Source: Leadbetterella sp964563435 (lineage in GTDB: Bacteria > Bacteroidota > Bacteroidia > Cytophagales > Spirosomataceae). Taken from it: DNA of 64,000 bases. The stretch covers positions 1-64,000 of the forward strand of contig CAZLXI010000017.1 of assembly GCA_964563435.1 (NCBI GenBank), written 5' to 3'. The translations under genes were made by a program, and so were the position numbers. Under the pieces are notes generated by a model. It saw only the letters and a program-made list of their open reading frames with translations, was not told the origin of the DNA and made no database searches. Numbering within the stretch: the first letter of the stretch is position 1; each line of letters begins with the position of its first letter. This document shows, in pieces, positions 10,053 through 18,437 of this stretch.

Positions 10053-10060
10053 TACCTTTG
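10053..10060 (+). promoter_or_regulatory. -7 promoter box that decides the start of the DMT permease
   Basis: TACCTTTG matches TAnnTTTG exactly and lies 18 bases before ATG 10079. Transcription would begin near 10066, downstream of the earlier in-frame ATG at 10019, so translation must begin at 10079. Confidence 0.55.
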
Positions 10061-10078
10061 CCGTACAAATACTACTTA

Positions 10079-10915
10079 ATGGACAAAAGCGTACGCTATA
10101 TGCTGATCGCCGGGTTGAGTTTCGCGGTAATGAATGTTTTTGTTAAGCAGGTGTCGCATCTCCCTACCGTGGAAGTCGTTTTTTTCAGGGCTGTTTTCAG
10201 TTTTTTTGCATCGTACCTTGTCCTTAAAAAACTCAACGTCCCGGTTTTGGGAAATAACAAAAAGATGCTCTTTTACCGGGGTGCGGCCGGGTGCCTGGGC
10301 CTGGTAGGCTCGTATTACACTTTACAGCATATTCCACTGGCTTCGGCAGTGACCTTAAACTACCTGTCGCCACTTTTTACGGCGGTAATGGGTATTTTCC
10401 TTGTTAAACAAAAACTGCGACCCGTTCAGTTCTTGTTTTTCGGACTGGCTTTGGCGGGCGTGGTGCTGATCCGGGGTTTTGACGCAAGAGTGACATTTTT
10501 TGACGTGTGCGTGGGATTGGGCGCCGCTTTTTTTGCCGGTTTGGCGTATAATATCATTGCCATGCTTAAAACCACTGAGCATCCCCTTGTTATTATGTTT
10601 TACTTCCCTATGGTAACCCTGCCAATAGCCGGGATCTACTGTTTATTTCATTGGGAAATGCCGCAGGGCACCGACTGGCTTTATCTTCTCTGCATAGGCA
10701 TCATGACCCAGATCGCCCAGTATTACATGACCCGGTCCTACCAAACCGCCAACCTCGCAAAAGTGTCTATCCTGAATTATCTCGGCGTGGTTTATGCACT
10801 GCTGGCCGGGTATTTCCTGTTTGATGAAACGTATACTATGCTGAGTCTGCTGGGGATAGTGGTGATTATCGGAGCGGTGTTATTGAATGTGTTTTTTGCG
10901 AGGGGGAAGAGATGA
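10079..10915 (+). CDS. DMT superfamily permease (EamA family)
   Basis: The 278-residue protein is almost entirely hydrophobic. It has about ten membrane helices arranged as two EamA halves: the first from about 5 to 130 (GLSFAVMNVFVKQVSHLP, then the conserved VVFFRAVFSFF), the second from about 140 to the end, including QIAQYYMTRSYQTANLAKVS near residue 210, a characteristic late motif of this family. Members export metabolites such as amino acids; the substrate here cannot be read. I start at 10079 because a promoter box lies between it and the earlier in-frame ATG. It stands alone: the toxin-antitoxin pair is divergent and the kinase gene downstream is convergent. Confidence 0.88.
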   Translation: MDKSVRYMLIAGLSFAVMNVFVKQVSHLPTVEVVFFRAVFSFFASYLVLKKLNVPVLGNNKKMLFYRGAAGCLGLVGSYYTLQHIPLASAVTLNYLSPLFTAVMGIFLVKQKLRPVQFLFFGLALAGVVLIRGFDARVTFFDVCVGLGAAFFAGLAYNIIAMLKTTEHPLVIMFYFPMVTLPIAGIYCLFHWEMPQGTDWLYLLCIGIMTQIAQYYMTRSYQTANLAKVSILNYLGVVYALLAGYFLFDETYTMLSLLGIVVIIGAVLLNVFFARGKR

Positions 10916-11000
10916 TTTTTAATCCATAAGAATTTATTATTGCTTACTACAAATATAAGTTATGTTATTAAGATTTCAATAAGGCATTTTTTCACTTTGT

Positions 11001-12278
11001 TCACCTTAACCGGATCACAAAAGCCGTAACCCCGCCCTCCGACCCCAGCTCAAACCCCAGCCCGTGATTATACAAAATCTCCCGCACCATAGTCAGGCCC
11101 ACCCCCTGCCCGGCGGGTTTGGTAGAGAAAAACGGAGTGAACAGGCCGGCCCGGACCTCTTCGGAAATACCGGAGCCGGTATCAGTAACCATCAACTCAA
11201 GCGGGCTTAAAGCCATCTCCACTTTTCCCTCACCGTCTATGGCTTCAAAAGCATTCAAAACGATATTGATCAGCACCTGCTCTATCTGCTCCTGGCTTCC
11301 TTTGATCATGACGAGTTCTTCCGGGAGGGTACATAGAAACTCTACCGGCTTATCCTGAAATCTCAGCTTCATCAGGTGATACACCGAACGCACGGTTTCC
11401 GAAAGGTTGAAAGCCTGATTCCCGGGCAATGGAAGCCGCACCACCCGGGCAAAGTTTTCCATGAATGTATTCAGCCGCGTATTTCGGTCGATCACTATCC
11501 GCAGGTATTCCGCTCTTTCTTCTGCCCTTAGCCCACCGGCCGTTTCCAGGGTTTCCAGGATACTGTTGATGGCACCTACCGAGTTTTTTACTTCGTGGGC
11601 CATCATGCGGATCACCTTTCCGTACGACTGCTTTTCTACCTTCAGAATCTCCTCACCGGCCTCCTCCAGGATCACAAATTTCTGGTAAAACCCGCGGTTC
11701 CGGAAGCGGTCAACATACACCCGGATATAGCGCGTGCCGCCGATCTTGTAGGTTTGCGGATGCCGGATCTCCTGGCCCTGGATCTCACTCCGCAGAAGAA
11801 GTGACGAATCTGCCAGCTTCCGGCCTTTATCTTCCTTGTGAATGCCGAGAATTTCACCGGCCACCGGGTTGTACTCTTTCAGCTGATCATCAAAATCCAG
11901 GATGATCAGACCTACGGGAAGCGCCTCGATCAGGTTTTGAAGGAAGAAATGCTGCTCCTGCTGAAAGAGCCGCTCTCTCCGGATGTTATCCAGCATTTTG
12001 TTGTAAACCTCCACCAGCAGGTTGATCTCTTTCGAGCCCGTCGGCCGCATGTAACCGGAAAAATCCTGGTCTTTCAGTGAGTCCAGTCCCAATACGATCT
12101 GCTCCAGGGGGCGGGTGATCTTCATCAACACAATATAAAATAACACCAATACGATCAGCAGAACTATCTCAGAGGCGAAAAGAAGCACGGGCTTTTCCTT
12201 AAAAAGCAGAAAAACCAGGATGGCCAGCGAAACAAAGAGCAGGCCGAAAATTAACAGTAACTGTCCTCTAACTCTCAT
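11001..12278 (-). CDS. NtrB-like sensor histidine kinase of the efflux operon
   Basis: The 425-residue protein has two N-terminal membrane helices (about 5-26 and 30-52) with almost no loop between them, so it probably senses the membrane or cytoplasm rather than the periplasm. A HAMP-like linker (53-105) and a PAS domain (about 110-205) follow. The dimerisation helix carries His228 (RMMAHEVKNSVGA), and the ATPase has N box NIVLNAFEAI, G1 VTDTGSGIS and G2 GQGVGLTM. It overlaps the upstream response-regulator gene by 11 bases and is the last gene of the seven-gene efflux operon, so it is the cognate kinase of that regulator. The architecture is that of kinases paired with NtrC-type regulators. 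Confidence 0.92.
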   Translation of the reverse strand: MRVRGQLLLIFGLLFVSLAILVFLLFKEKPVLLFASEIVLLIVLVLFYIVLMKITRPLEQIVLGLDSLKDQDFSGYMRPTGSKEINLLVEVYNKMLDNIRRERLFQQEQHFFLQNLIEALPVGLIILDFDDQLKEYNPVAGEILGIHKEDKGRKLADSSLLLRSEIQGQEIRHPQTYKIGGTRYIRVYVDRFRNRGFYQKFVILEEAGEEILKVEKQSYGKVIRMMAHEVKNSVGAINSILETLETAGGLRAEERAEYLRIVIDRNTRLNTFMENFARVVRLPLPGNQAFNLSETVRSVYHLMKLRFQDKPVEFLCTLPEELVMIKGSQEQIEQVLINIVLNAFEAIDGEGKVEMALSPLELMVTDTGSGISEEVRAGLFTPFFSTKPAGQGVGLTMVREILYNHGLGFELGSEGGVTAFVIRLR

Positions 12279-13617
12279 CCATATCGGGATTAGAAATACC
12301 GAATTTACTCATTCTCCGGTATAATGAGCTCCGGGTGATGCCCAATTTTTTAGCTACTTCCGACATATTCCCTTTTTTGGCGGCAATGGCTTTCCGGATC
12401 ATGCTTTTTTCCATTTCTTCCAGGGTCATAAGGGATCCCTCCCGGGCCGATTCTGAAGAGAGATTCTTCTTTAGTTCTTTAATGGTAAGGTTATAATTAT
12501 CCGAAAGCAGCCATGTCCTTTCTATCAGGTTCTTTAACTGCCGCACATTTCCGGGAAACTCCTGCGTGCTCAACCAATCCAATGCCCTGTCTTCCATCTT
12601 TCGCTTCTTCTCGCCCTGATTTAGCTTCTCTGAAAAATGAGCGGCCAGCAGCGGGATGTCTTCCGCTCTTTCTGTCAGCGGAGGCAGATGAATGTGTACC
12701 AGACTCAGGCGGTAGAACAGATCTTCCCGGAAATGGCCCTCCCGGATCAGCTTTTCCGTATCCAGTCGCGATGAAGAAACAAATCTGCATTTCAATTTTT
12801 CTGTCAGGTCTGACCCCAGGGGTTCAAAGAGCCTTTCCTCTGTTGCCCTGAGCAGCTTGCTTTGAACGGGTATCGGAATCTCTCCGATCTCATCCAGGAA
12901 GACCGTGCCCTCTCCGGCCCGGGAAAGTAAACCTCTATGATCAGCCCTGGCCTCCGGGAAAACCCCCTTTCTGTACCCCAGAAGCTCTCTTTCCAACAGC
13001 ATGCCGGGAAGTCCGGCTACATCTGCCTTTATAAAGGGATGCTCTTTTCTCAGGCTCAGGTCATGCAGTGCTTCCGCCACCAGTTCTTTTCCCGTACCCT
13101 GCTCACCGGTAATCAGTACCGGAGCATGGGTAGGGGCGGCACTGAGCATTAAGGATCTTACCTTTTGTATGGCTTCACTTTGTCCAATGATATTATCCAG
13201 CTTTTGCAATAAAGTCTCCTGCCTGCTCCCGTTGAGCTTCAACTGTGTATTCACCACCGAGATCACCCCTTCATTATCCCAGGGTTTGGTGATAAAGTCC
13301 GAAGCACCGGTTTTCATCCCCCTGACGGCCAGGTCCAGTGTACCCCAGGCCGTAAAAAGGATCACCGGTAAGCCCGCATAAACCTGCCGGATCTCCTTTA
13401 AAATCATTAAGCCTTCCTTGCCCGAGGTTTCTACACTGAAATTCAGATCCAGTAACAGGATGTCGGGCTTAAAACTCCCGATAAACGCTATTACATTCAG
13501 CGGGTTGATAAGATATTGTACTTCAAAGCCCCTGGTCATGAACAATAGCCGTAACGACTGGCACACCGTCCGGTCATCATCTACGATCAGTATTCTGGGT
13601 TTCGTTTCACTCATCAA
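12268..13617 (-). CDS. NtrC-family response regulator with altered GAFTGA loop
   Basis: The 449 residues form a receiver domain (1-125; acidic pocket DDD near 13-15, phospho-acceptor Asp57 in ILLLDLNF, Lys111), an AAA+ domain (about 143-375; Walker A GEQGTGKE at 171-178, Walker B FLDEIGE near 240-246, FREDLFYRL near 296-304) and a Fis-type helix-turn-helix (about 400-440, MSEVAKKLGITRSSLYRRM). The loop that contacts sigma-54 in this family, GAFTGA, reads GVFPEA at 218-223. Only Gly, Phe and the last Ala survive, and the key Thr is gone, so sigma-54 activation is doubtful. It lies 12 bases after the permease gene, in the same operon as the efflux genes it presumably controls, and overlaps its kinase gene. 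Confidence 0.92.
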   Translation of the reverse strand: MMSETKPRILIVDDDRTVCQSLRLLFMTRGFEVQYLINPLNVIAFIGSFKPDILLLDLNFSVETSGKEGLMILKEIRQVYAGLPVILFTAWGTLDLAVRGMKTGASDFITKPWDNEGVISVVNTQLKLNGSRQETLLQKLDNIIGQSEAIQKVRSLMLSAAPTHAPVLITGEQGTGKELVAEALHDLSLRKEHPFIKADVAGLPGMLLERELLGYRKGVFPEARADHRGLLSRAGEGTVFLDEIGEIPIPVQSKLLRATEERLFEPLGSDLTEKLKCRFVSSSRLDTEKLIREGHFREDLFYRLSLVHIHLPPLTERAEDIPLLAAHFSEKLNQGEKKRKMEDRALDWLSTQEFPGNVRQLKNLIERTWLLSDNYNLTIKELKKNLSSESAREGSLMTLEEMEKSMIRKAIAAKKGNMSEVAKKLGITRSSLYRRMSKFGISNPDMDES

Positions 13618-13629
13618 ACAAAAATTAAT

Positions 13630-14802
13630 TCATTCCTCATGCAATGCTTTCGCCGGAAGCGTCTGCGCTGCCTGCTGACTCGGAGCCAGGGTACATAAAT
13701 ACACCAATCCGAATATCAATATTGCCCCCAGGCCGATCCCCATAAAATAAGCCCCTTTTTCAACAGGTAAAGAGGTAATGAACGGGATCTGTGCTGCGAA
13801 AATAAGCGCTATAATGAACGCCACAAAGGTCAATGTCATCATTTCACCGGTAAACTGCTTCCGGATAGCTCCCGACGTGGCTCCAATGGCTTTTCTCAAA
13901 CCGATCTCCGGTATTCTGCGGGCTATGTTGTAGCGAAGTATACCGAATAAGCCCAGTATGATATTGATGATCAGGAAAAGGGCCAGGAAGGCGAAAATGC
14001 CCAAAGGGATCAATGTGAGGTTGTTCCGGAAGGCGCGCTGTTCCTCTACCTTTACGATCTCAAAGTCACTGTTTTTTGTAACGCTTTCCACCAGTTCGCT
14101 GACTTTCTTTTGCACCTCAGACCCTGTGCCTTTTACCACTTTGAAATTCAATACCGCCGACTGCTTCCAATCGCGAAGAGGGACGAAAGTAAAATGGCTT
14201 TCATCCGAGAAATCTCCCTGGTATTTGAAGTTCTCCACCACCCCCACGATCTGCGCTTCGCCACCCATGTATTTAAACGTGAAGCCCAGCGGCGGTTTAC
14301 CCTTCATAAAGTCACGAACAAATTTTTCATTCACCACCATAGGAAGGTACTTCCCGCCTTCATCCTCCTTTGTGAAGAATCGCCCCTGCCTGATTTTAAG
14401 GTCCCATACCCGGGCGTAATCTTCATCCGCCGACAGAAAATGAGTCTGGAAGTTAATAGATTCTTCCTCATTGTTTCCACCGTTCGCCCACATGCTTCCC
14501 AGATAAGGAGCAATGTACACACTGTACGAAGCGGCTGAAACTTCGGGAAATGCCTCCAGCTCTTTTTTGAGCGTATAAATGTTATTTTTCTGCGTGAGTG
14601 AATCGGTATTCCCCTCAGAGTTCAGGTTGATCCGGTAGACATCCCGCCACTCAAAGCCCAGGGGTGTCCGGTAGCTGTTGATTTTCACGATTGCAAAGGA
14701 AAAGCTGGCGAAGATCACCCAAAATACAAGGATGAACTGGAGGATCAGGAAGGCGTTCTGCTTTCTCTTTTTCCACAATAATTTAAAATATTGACGTATC
14801 AT
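13630..14802 (-). CDS. ABC transporter permease (MacB/FtsX type), second copy
   Basis: I start at ATG 14802, which overlaps the TGA of the previous gene (ATGA) and opens with MIRQYFKLLWKKRKQNAF, the usual cytoplasmic beginning before the first membrane helix; an earlier in-frame ATG at 14853 lies inside the upstream gene. The 390 residues have helix 1 at about 18-40, a large periplasmic (MacB_PCD) domain, then three C-terminal helices with the FtsX motif RRIPEIGLRKAIGATSGAI before the second last pair. It works as a heterodimer with the permease at 14799-16142, driven by the ATPase at 16211, to push substrates toward TolC rather than to transport across the inner membrane in the classic way. 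Confidence 0.9.
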   Translation of the reverse strand: MIRQYFKLLWKKRKQNAFLILQFILVFWVIFASFSFAIVKINSYRTPLGFEWRDVYRINLNSEGNTDSLTQKNNIYTLKKELEAFPEVSAASYSVYIAPYLGSMWANGGNNEEESINFQTHFLSADEDYARVWDLKIRQGRFFTKEDEGGKYLPMVVNEKFVRDFMKGKPPLGFTFKYMGGEAQIVGVVENFKYQGDFSDESHFTFVPLRDWKQSAVLNFKVVKGTGSEVQKKVSELVESVTKNSDFEIVKVEEQRAFRNNLTLIPLGIFAFLALFLIINIILGLFGILRYNIARRIPEIGLRKAIGATSGAIRKQFTGEMMTLTFVAFIIALIFAAQIPFITSLPVEKGAYFMGIGLGAILIFGLVYLCTLAPSQQAAQTLPAKALHEE

Positions 14803-16142
14803 AAATTTCCTGATTTTAATGCCTGAGCTACTTCTGTTTTTGAAACCCGCCATGCCGGAATAAGGCCGGACAGCACCCCAAAAATGAAGGTGACGCCAAC
14901 GCTTATGATGAGCACGGAAAAGTTAAAGCTAAAATGCACATTTCCGAATATTTCAGAACGGTTGATGTATTGTAAAACAAGAAAAGCTAATAACCCTCCC
15001 AGCAGGCCTCCGATAAAGGTAATAATCAGGTTTTCAAATAAAAACTGACCGAGTAAATCGGTGGTTTTAGCCCCAAACGCTTTTCTGACGCCTATTTCGG
15101 AGGAACGTTCGAAAGTCCGTGTCACGTTAAGGTTGACCAGGTTTAACGTGGGAATAAGAATAAATACGGCCAGAACCGAGAAAATGATGGTCAGGAATTT
15201 CCTGCCTGCCCGGTTCATCTGCGAACCTATAAAATTCCAGGCATAAATATCCTTTACGTCTTTTTCCTTAATGCTGTACCGGTCAAAACCCGCTCTTTTC
15301 TCGATGTTATTCTCCAGGATTCTCAGTTCTTCCTCTACCTGCGGAACAGCGGCCACATCCGGTGCAAGAATAGCGGAAACACAGCTCCCAAAATACCCGT
15401 CCCTGTCCTCACTTAGTTCACCGGCCAGCGCCCAGGTGAAGGGGAAAAAGAAATCTGCCCGTACGGACCGGTTCGTGGAAACAATATCTTTTACTATCCC
15501 TGTCACTTTGAAAGGCCCTTTAACCCCCCAAAGCACCTCTTTCCCCAAATAGGAATTCTGCTTACCGAAATACTTCTCCGCCACACTTTCCCGTAAGATG
15601 ATAACATTAGCCTGGTTATCGATTACGGCCTTTGTGAACGGTCCGCCTTCCGTAAAACGGAAATCAAATATTTTCCAATAGTTTTCGTCGGTCAGATTGC
15701 CCCTGAGGGCCAGCTTCTCCCCGTCCGGATATACATTGAGGGGGGCATAATCAATGAATATGCTGGTGAGCTCCGGCGTTTTCATCTTTTCTATCTTCTC
15801 TTTATAGAAATTATACCCGATACTTGAGCTGGAGGTACTTTCCACCACCCCTTCATTGATCTTCACCGATCGGGCGCTATCTATTTTCATTACCCCGTCC
15901 ACCACGGTAGTATCATAGGTCGTAACCGTCTCTTTTTTAAAGCCTTCTCCTATTAATGTAGGCACAAACAATATCCGGTCTCCCCGGGTCAGCGGCGGAT
16001 TTCCTCCCAGCTCGTTTTCCAGCACCGCCGATACCAGCATCACCACCATGAGTGTGAAGCTGATCCCAAAGAGACTGATGAAGGTATACAGCTTATTCCG
16101 CCTCAGGACCTTTATCGCTATTTTGAAATAATTTTTTAACAT
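14799..16142 (-). CDS. ABC transporter permease (MacB/FtsX type), first copy
   Basis: The real start is ATG 16142 (MLKNYFKIAIKVLRRNKLYTF), giving 447 residues; an upstream ATG at 16214 would translate an intergenic repeat. Helix 1 lies at about 20-42, a periplasmic domain at about 45-310, and an FtsX domain with three helices at the end, containing RSSEIGVRKAFGAKTTDLL. The stop overlaps the start of the next permease gene, pointing to translational coupling of the two halves of a heterodimer. The gene lies behind the ATPase, TolC and HlyD genes of the same operon. Confidence 0.9.
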   Translation of the reverse strand: MLKNYFKIAIKVLRRNKLYTFISLFGISFTLMVVMLVSAVLENELGGNPPLTRGDRILFVPTLIGEGFKKETVTTYDTTVVDGVMKIDSARSVKINEGVVESTSSSSIGYNFYKEKIEKMKTPELTSIFIDYAPLNVYPDGEKLALRGNLTDENYWKIFDFRFTEGGPFTKAVIDNQANVIILRESVAEKYFGKQNSYLGKEVLWGVKGPFKVTGIVKDIVSTNRSVRADFFFPFTWALAGELSEDRDGYFGSCVSAILAPDVAAVPQVEEELRILENNIEKRAGFDRYSIKEKDVKDIYAWNFIGSQMNRAGRKFLTIIFSVLAVFILIPTLNLVNLNVTRTFERSSEIGVRKAFGAKTTDLLGQFLFENLIITFIGGLLGGLLAFLVLQYINRSEIFGNVHFSFNFSVLIISVGVTFIFGVLSGLIPAWRVSKTEVAQALKSGNL

Positions 16143-16143
16143 G

Positions 16144-16218
16144 ATTATAATTGATAATTGATAATTGATAGTTGACAAGTAGCAATTCAATAATTGTCCA
16201 TTATCAATTGTCAATTAA
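16144..16218. repeat. AT-rich tandem/inverted repeat between ATPase and permease genes
   Basis: The stretch is built from repeats of TTGATAA (three successive copies from about 16151) followed by an inverted version (TTATCAATTGTCAATTAA at the right end). It fills the gap between two operon genes and supplies the last Asn codon and the stop of the ATPase gene. Similar TTGATAATTG repeats are scattered between genes in Bacteroidota as I know them; that this one belongs to the same family is inference. Confidence 0.65.
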
Positions 16219-16876
16219 CCAGGCTTCCGTCATATAACCGTATCACCCGGTTCGTCTTCCGCGCCATGCTCTCGTCATGCGTTACCATCACCACGGTCAC
16301 TTTTTCCTGCTCATTCAGATCCAGCAGCAGCTGCATCACCTCATTTCCCAGCACACTATCGAGGTTACCGGTGGGCTCATCGGCCATCACTACGGCCGGT
16401 TTCCCTACAATGGCCCGGGCAATGGCTACCCGCTGGCGCTGGCCGCCGGAGAGCTGGTTGGGATAATGGTTCTTCCGGTTAAGCAACCCCACCTTTTCCA
16501 GGGCCGCCTCGGAAAGCCGTTTCCTTTCTTTGGCGCTTTCCCCGCGGTAGAGTAGCGGCAGTTCCACGTTATCGATCACGCTCAGGTCGGAGATCAGATG
16601 AAAACTCTGAAAAATGAAGCCCAGGTTCTCGTTTCTGAACTTTGCCAGGTCGTTTTCCTGCCGGTTTTCCAGGTTCACCCCCTTAATGCTTACGTGACCC
16701 CGGGTAGGAGAGTCCAGAAGCCCGATCATGTTCAATAAGGTGGACTTACCGCAGCCCGACGGCCCCATGATGGATACAAACTCCCCGGCCCGGATCTCCA
16801 GGGAAATGTCGTTCAGCGCCACCGTTTCCAGGACGTCGGTGTAGTACGATTTACTCAGGTTTTTCAGCTCTATCAT
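16211..16876 (-). CDS. ABC transporter ATP-binding protein (LolD/MacB type)
   Basis: I start at ATG 16876 (MIELKNLSKSYYTDVLETVA), the family's usual beginning, giving 221 residues; ATG 16906 would add ten residues. Walker A is GPSGCGKST, the signature LSGGQRQRVAIARAI, Walker B VVMADEPTGNLD, and the switch His is in VTHDES. All are intact, so the protein should hydrolyse ATP. It drives the two FtsX-type permeases encoded directly downstream. With HlyD and TolC encoded upstream, the complex is a MacAB-TolC-like efflux or export machine in the inner membrane. Confidence 0.95.
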   Translation of the reverse strand: MIELKNLSKSYYTDVLETVALNDISLEIRAGEFVSIMGPSGCGKSTLLNMIGLLDSPTRGHVSIKGVNLENRQENDLAKFRNENLGFIFQSFHLISDLSVIDNVELPLLYRGESAKERKRLSEAALEKVGLLNRKNHYPNQLSGGQRQRVAIARAIVGKPAVVMADEPTGNLDSVLGNEVMQLLLDLNEQEKVTVVMVTHDESMARKTNRVIRLYDGSLVN

Positions 16877-16895
16877 CCTTTGTATTGTTTTGGTT

Positions 16896-18437
16896 TTAAA
16901 TATCACTTAAGGTCAGCTGCCGCAGCGTATAACAGGTCACCCAATACGCCCGCAGCAGGCTGATGTAGTTACGCCAGGCGCTGTCGCGCTCATTAAAGGC
17001 ATACGTCAGATCTGTAATGCTAATATCGTTTAAAATGTATCGCTGATTGGCGATCTCATATCTTTCCCGGGCCAGTTCAAAGCTCTTATCGCCCAGCGCC
17101 ACGTCTTCTTTCAACTCGCGGAACTGCAGCACCAGCTGACGTACATTCTGCTTAAACGTCTGCTCGGTAAATTCCTTCTCCGCTTCTGCGTATCGCTGCT
17201 GTTCCAGGGCTGAATTCACACTGTATTTCCGCTTGCCGCCGTCGAGGATGGGTACCCGAAGCGTGAGCTGAACAAAGTTTTCTACCTGGGGCAGCTCGTA
17301 CGACTGCGGAAGCAAGGCTCCGGTTCCGACCCATCCGAACGTGGCCGACAGGCTTCCCTGCCAGCCGTTATTCTTCCGGGCCAGTTCCAGCGCCCGGTCT
17401 GCTTCGAGTAACAGCTTTTCCAATTGTTTTTGTTCCGGCCTTTTCAGCCAGGCCTGCTGTGCAGCTTCACCGGGGTCAGGAGCCATCCCCCTGAGATTTT
17501 CCGGTACGCGCAGCACATAAATATCATCGTTAGCGGTTTCCCAGCCCATTGTTTTTTTCAATTCGGCATTGGCCCGGATCAGCTCGCGTTTCGCATTTAC
17601 GGTCGCCTGCCGGGCCGAGTTCAGATTCAGCTCCAGCTGAAGAAAATCACTTCTTGAGATCTTGCCCAACCGATCCCGCTCCACCGCAATGTCATAGATC
17701 TTTTGGCTGTTTTTTACGTTGGTCTGTGCGATCTCGTGGTTTACCTGGGCGGCCAGCAGGTCAAAGAAACGGCTCACCACTTCCCCGGAGATCTGCTCCC
17801 GGTTGATGTCGAGGTTTGCTTTCGCGATCTCTTCTTCCAGGCGATAAAAGCGTCGGTCCCATTTCAGGGCATTAAACATGTTCAGTGGCTGTTCGATCCC
17901 GATCCGGAAGGGCACCGAGTTAAAGTTTCGAAGCCCGTTTTCTGTAAAGTCGCTATACCGTCTCAACCTTGACTCCGCAAAAAACAGGGTATTCGTATTC
18001 AGCAGCCGCTGCGACAGGTTCAGGTTTAAGCTGCTGTTGTCCTGCGAGATGGGCAGGAAGCTGATGGTGCCGTCGGGCTGGGTAATGGCCGATGTGGTCT
18101 TGTAAAAATTAGGCAGGGTTCCTCCTAAAGCTACCTGAGGCTTAAACTCTGCCTGATTATACAGCACATTATTTTGGGCTACGCGGTATTCCATCCGGGC
18201 TTTCTTTGCACTTAAGGCATGTTCGTGGGCGATGGAAATGGCGTCTGAAAGGGAGAGGGTATCTGCCTGACCAAAGGCCTTAAGAGAGAAAAGTGAAAAA
18301 CTAAAAACTAAAAGTGAAAAGTTAAGGAATACTCTCCTTAAACCGAAACCCGGAACTATCCATTGGATACCGTACCCAAATCCTGCGTCTCTATCTCCGG
18401 AATTATCCCACCGGAACTCACACACCTCTATCTTCAT
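16896..18437 (-). CDS. TolC family outer-membrane channel of the ABC efflux operon
   Basis: The 513-residue protein contains the duplicated long-helix OEP domain (two repeats, about 60-280 and 290-505) typical of TolC; LSLSDAISIAHEHAL at about 61-75 is the usual first helix. The only supported start is ATG 18437, which overlaps the stop of the HlyD gene (ATGA). This puts about 33 residues before the hydrophobic signal core (VFLNFSLLVFSFSLFSLKAFG), which is unusually long. The DNA for that core is a low-complexity repeat (18281-18325), so the N-terminus may have been rebuilt by a repeat insertion. It forms the outer-membrane exit of the export complex. Confidence 0.9.
   Translation of the reverse strand: MKIEVCEFRWDNSGDRDAGFGYGIQWIVPGFGLRRVFLNFSLLVFSFSLFSLKAFGQADTLSLSDAISIAHEHALSAKKARMEYRVAQNNVLYNQAEFKPQVALGGTLPNFYKTTSAITQPDGTISFLPISQDNSSLNLNLSQRLLNTNTLFFAESRLRRYSDFTENGLRNFNSVPFRIGIEQPLNMFNALKWDRRFYRLEEEIAKANLDINREQISGEVVSRFFDLLAAQVNHEIAQTNVKNSQKIYDIAVERDRLGKISRSDFLQLELNLNSARQATVNAKRELIRANAELKKTMGWETANDDIYVLRVPENLRGMAPDPGEAAQQAWLKRPEQKQLEKLLLEADRALELARKNNGWQGSLSATFGWVGTGALLPQSYELPQVENFVQLTLRVPILDGGKRKYSVNSALEQQRYAEAEKEFTEQTFKQNVRQLVLQFRELKEDVALGDKSFELARERYEIANQRYILNDISITDLTYAFNERDSAWRNYISLLRAYWVTCYTLRQLTLSDI
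18281..18325. repeat. A-rich direct repeat inside the 5' end of the TolC gene
   Basis: AAGTGAAAA occurs at 18291-18299 and 18312-18320, and ACTAAAA occurs twice in between (18300-18306 and 18307-18313). The repeat encodes the hydrophobic core of the TolC signal peptide on the minus strand. Similar strings occur between genes in Bacteroidota, so it looks like an intergenic repeat captured by a coding region (inference). Confidence 0.5.
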
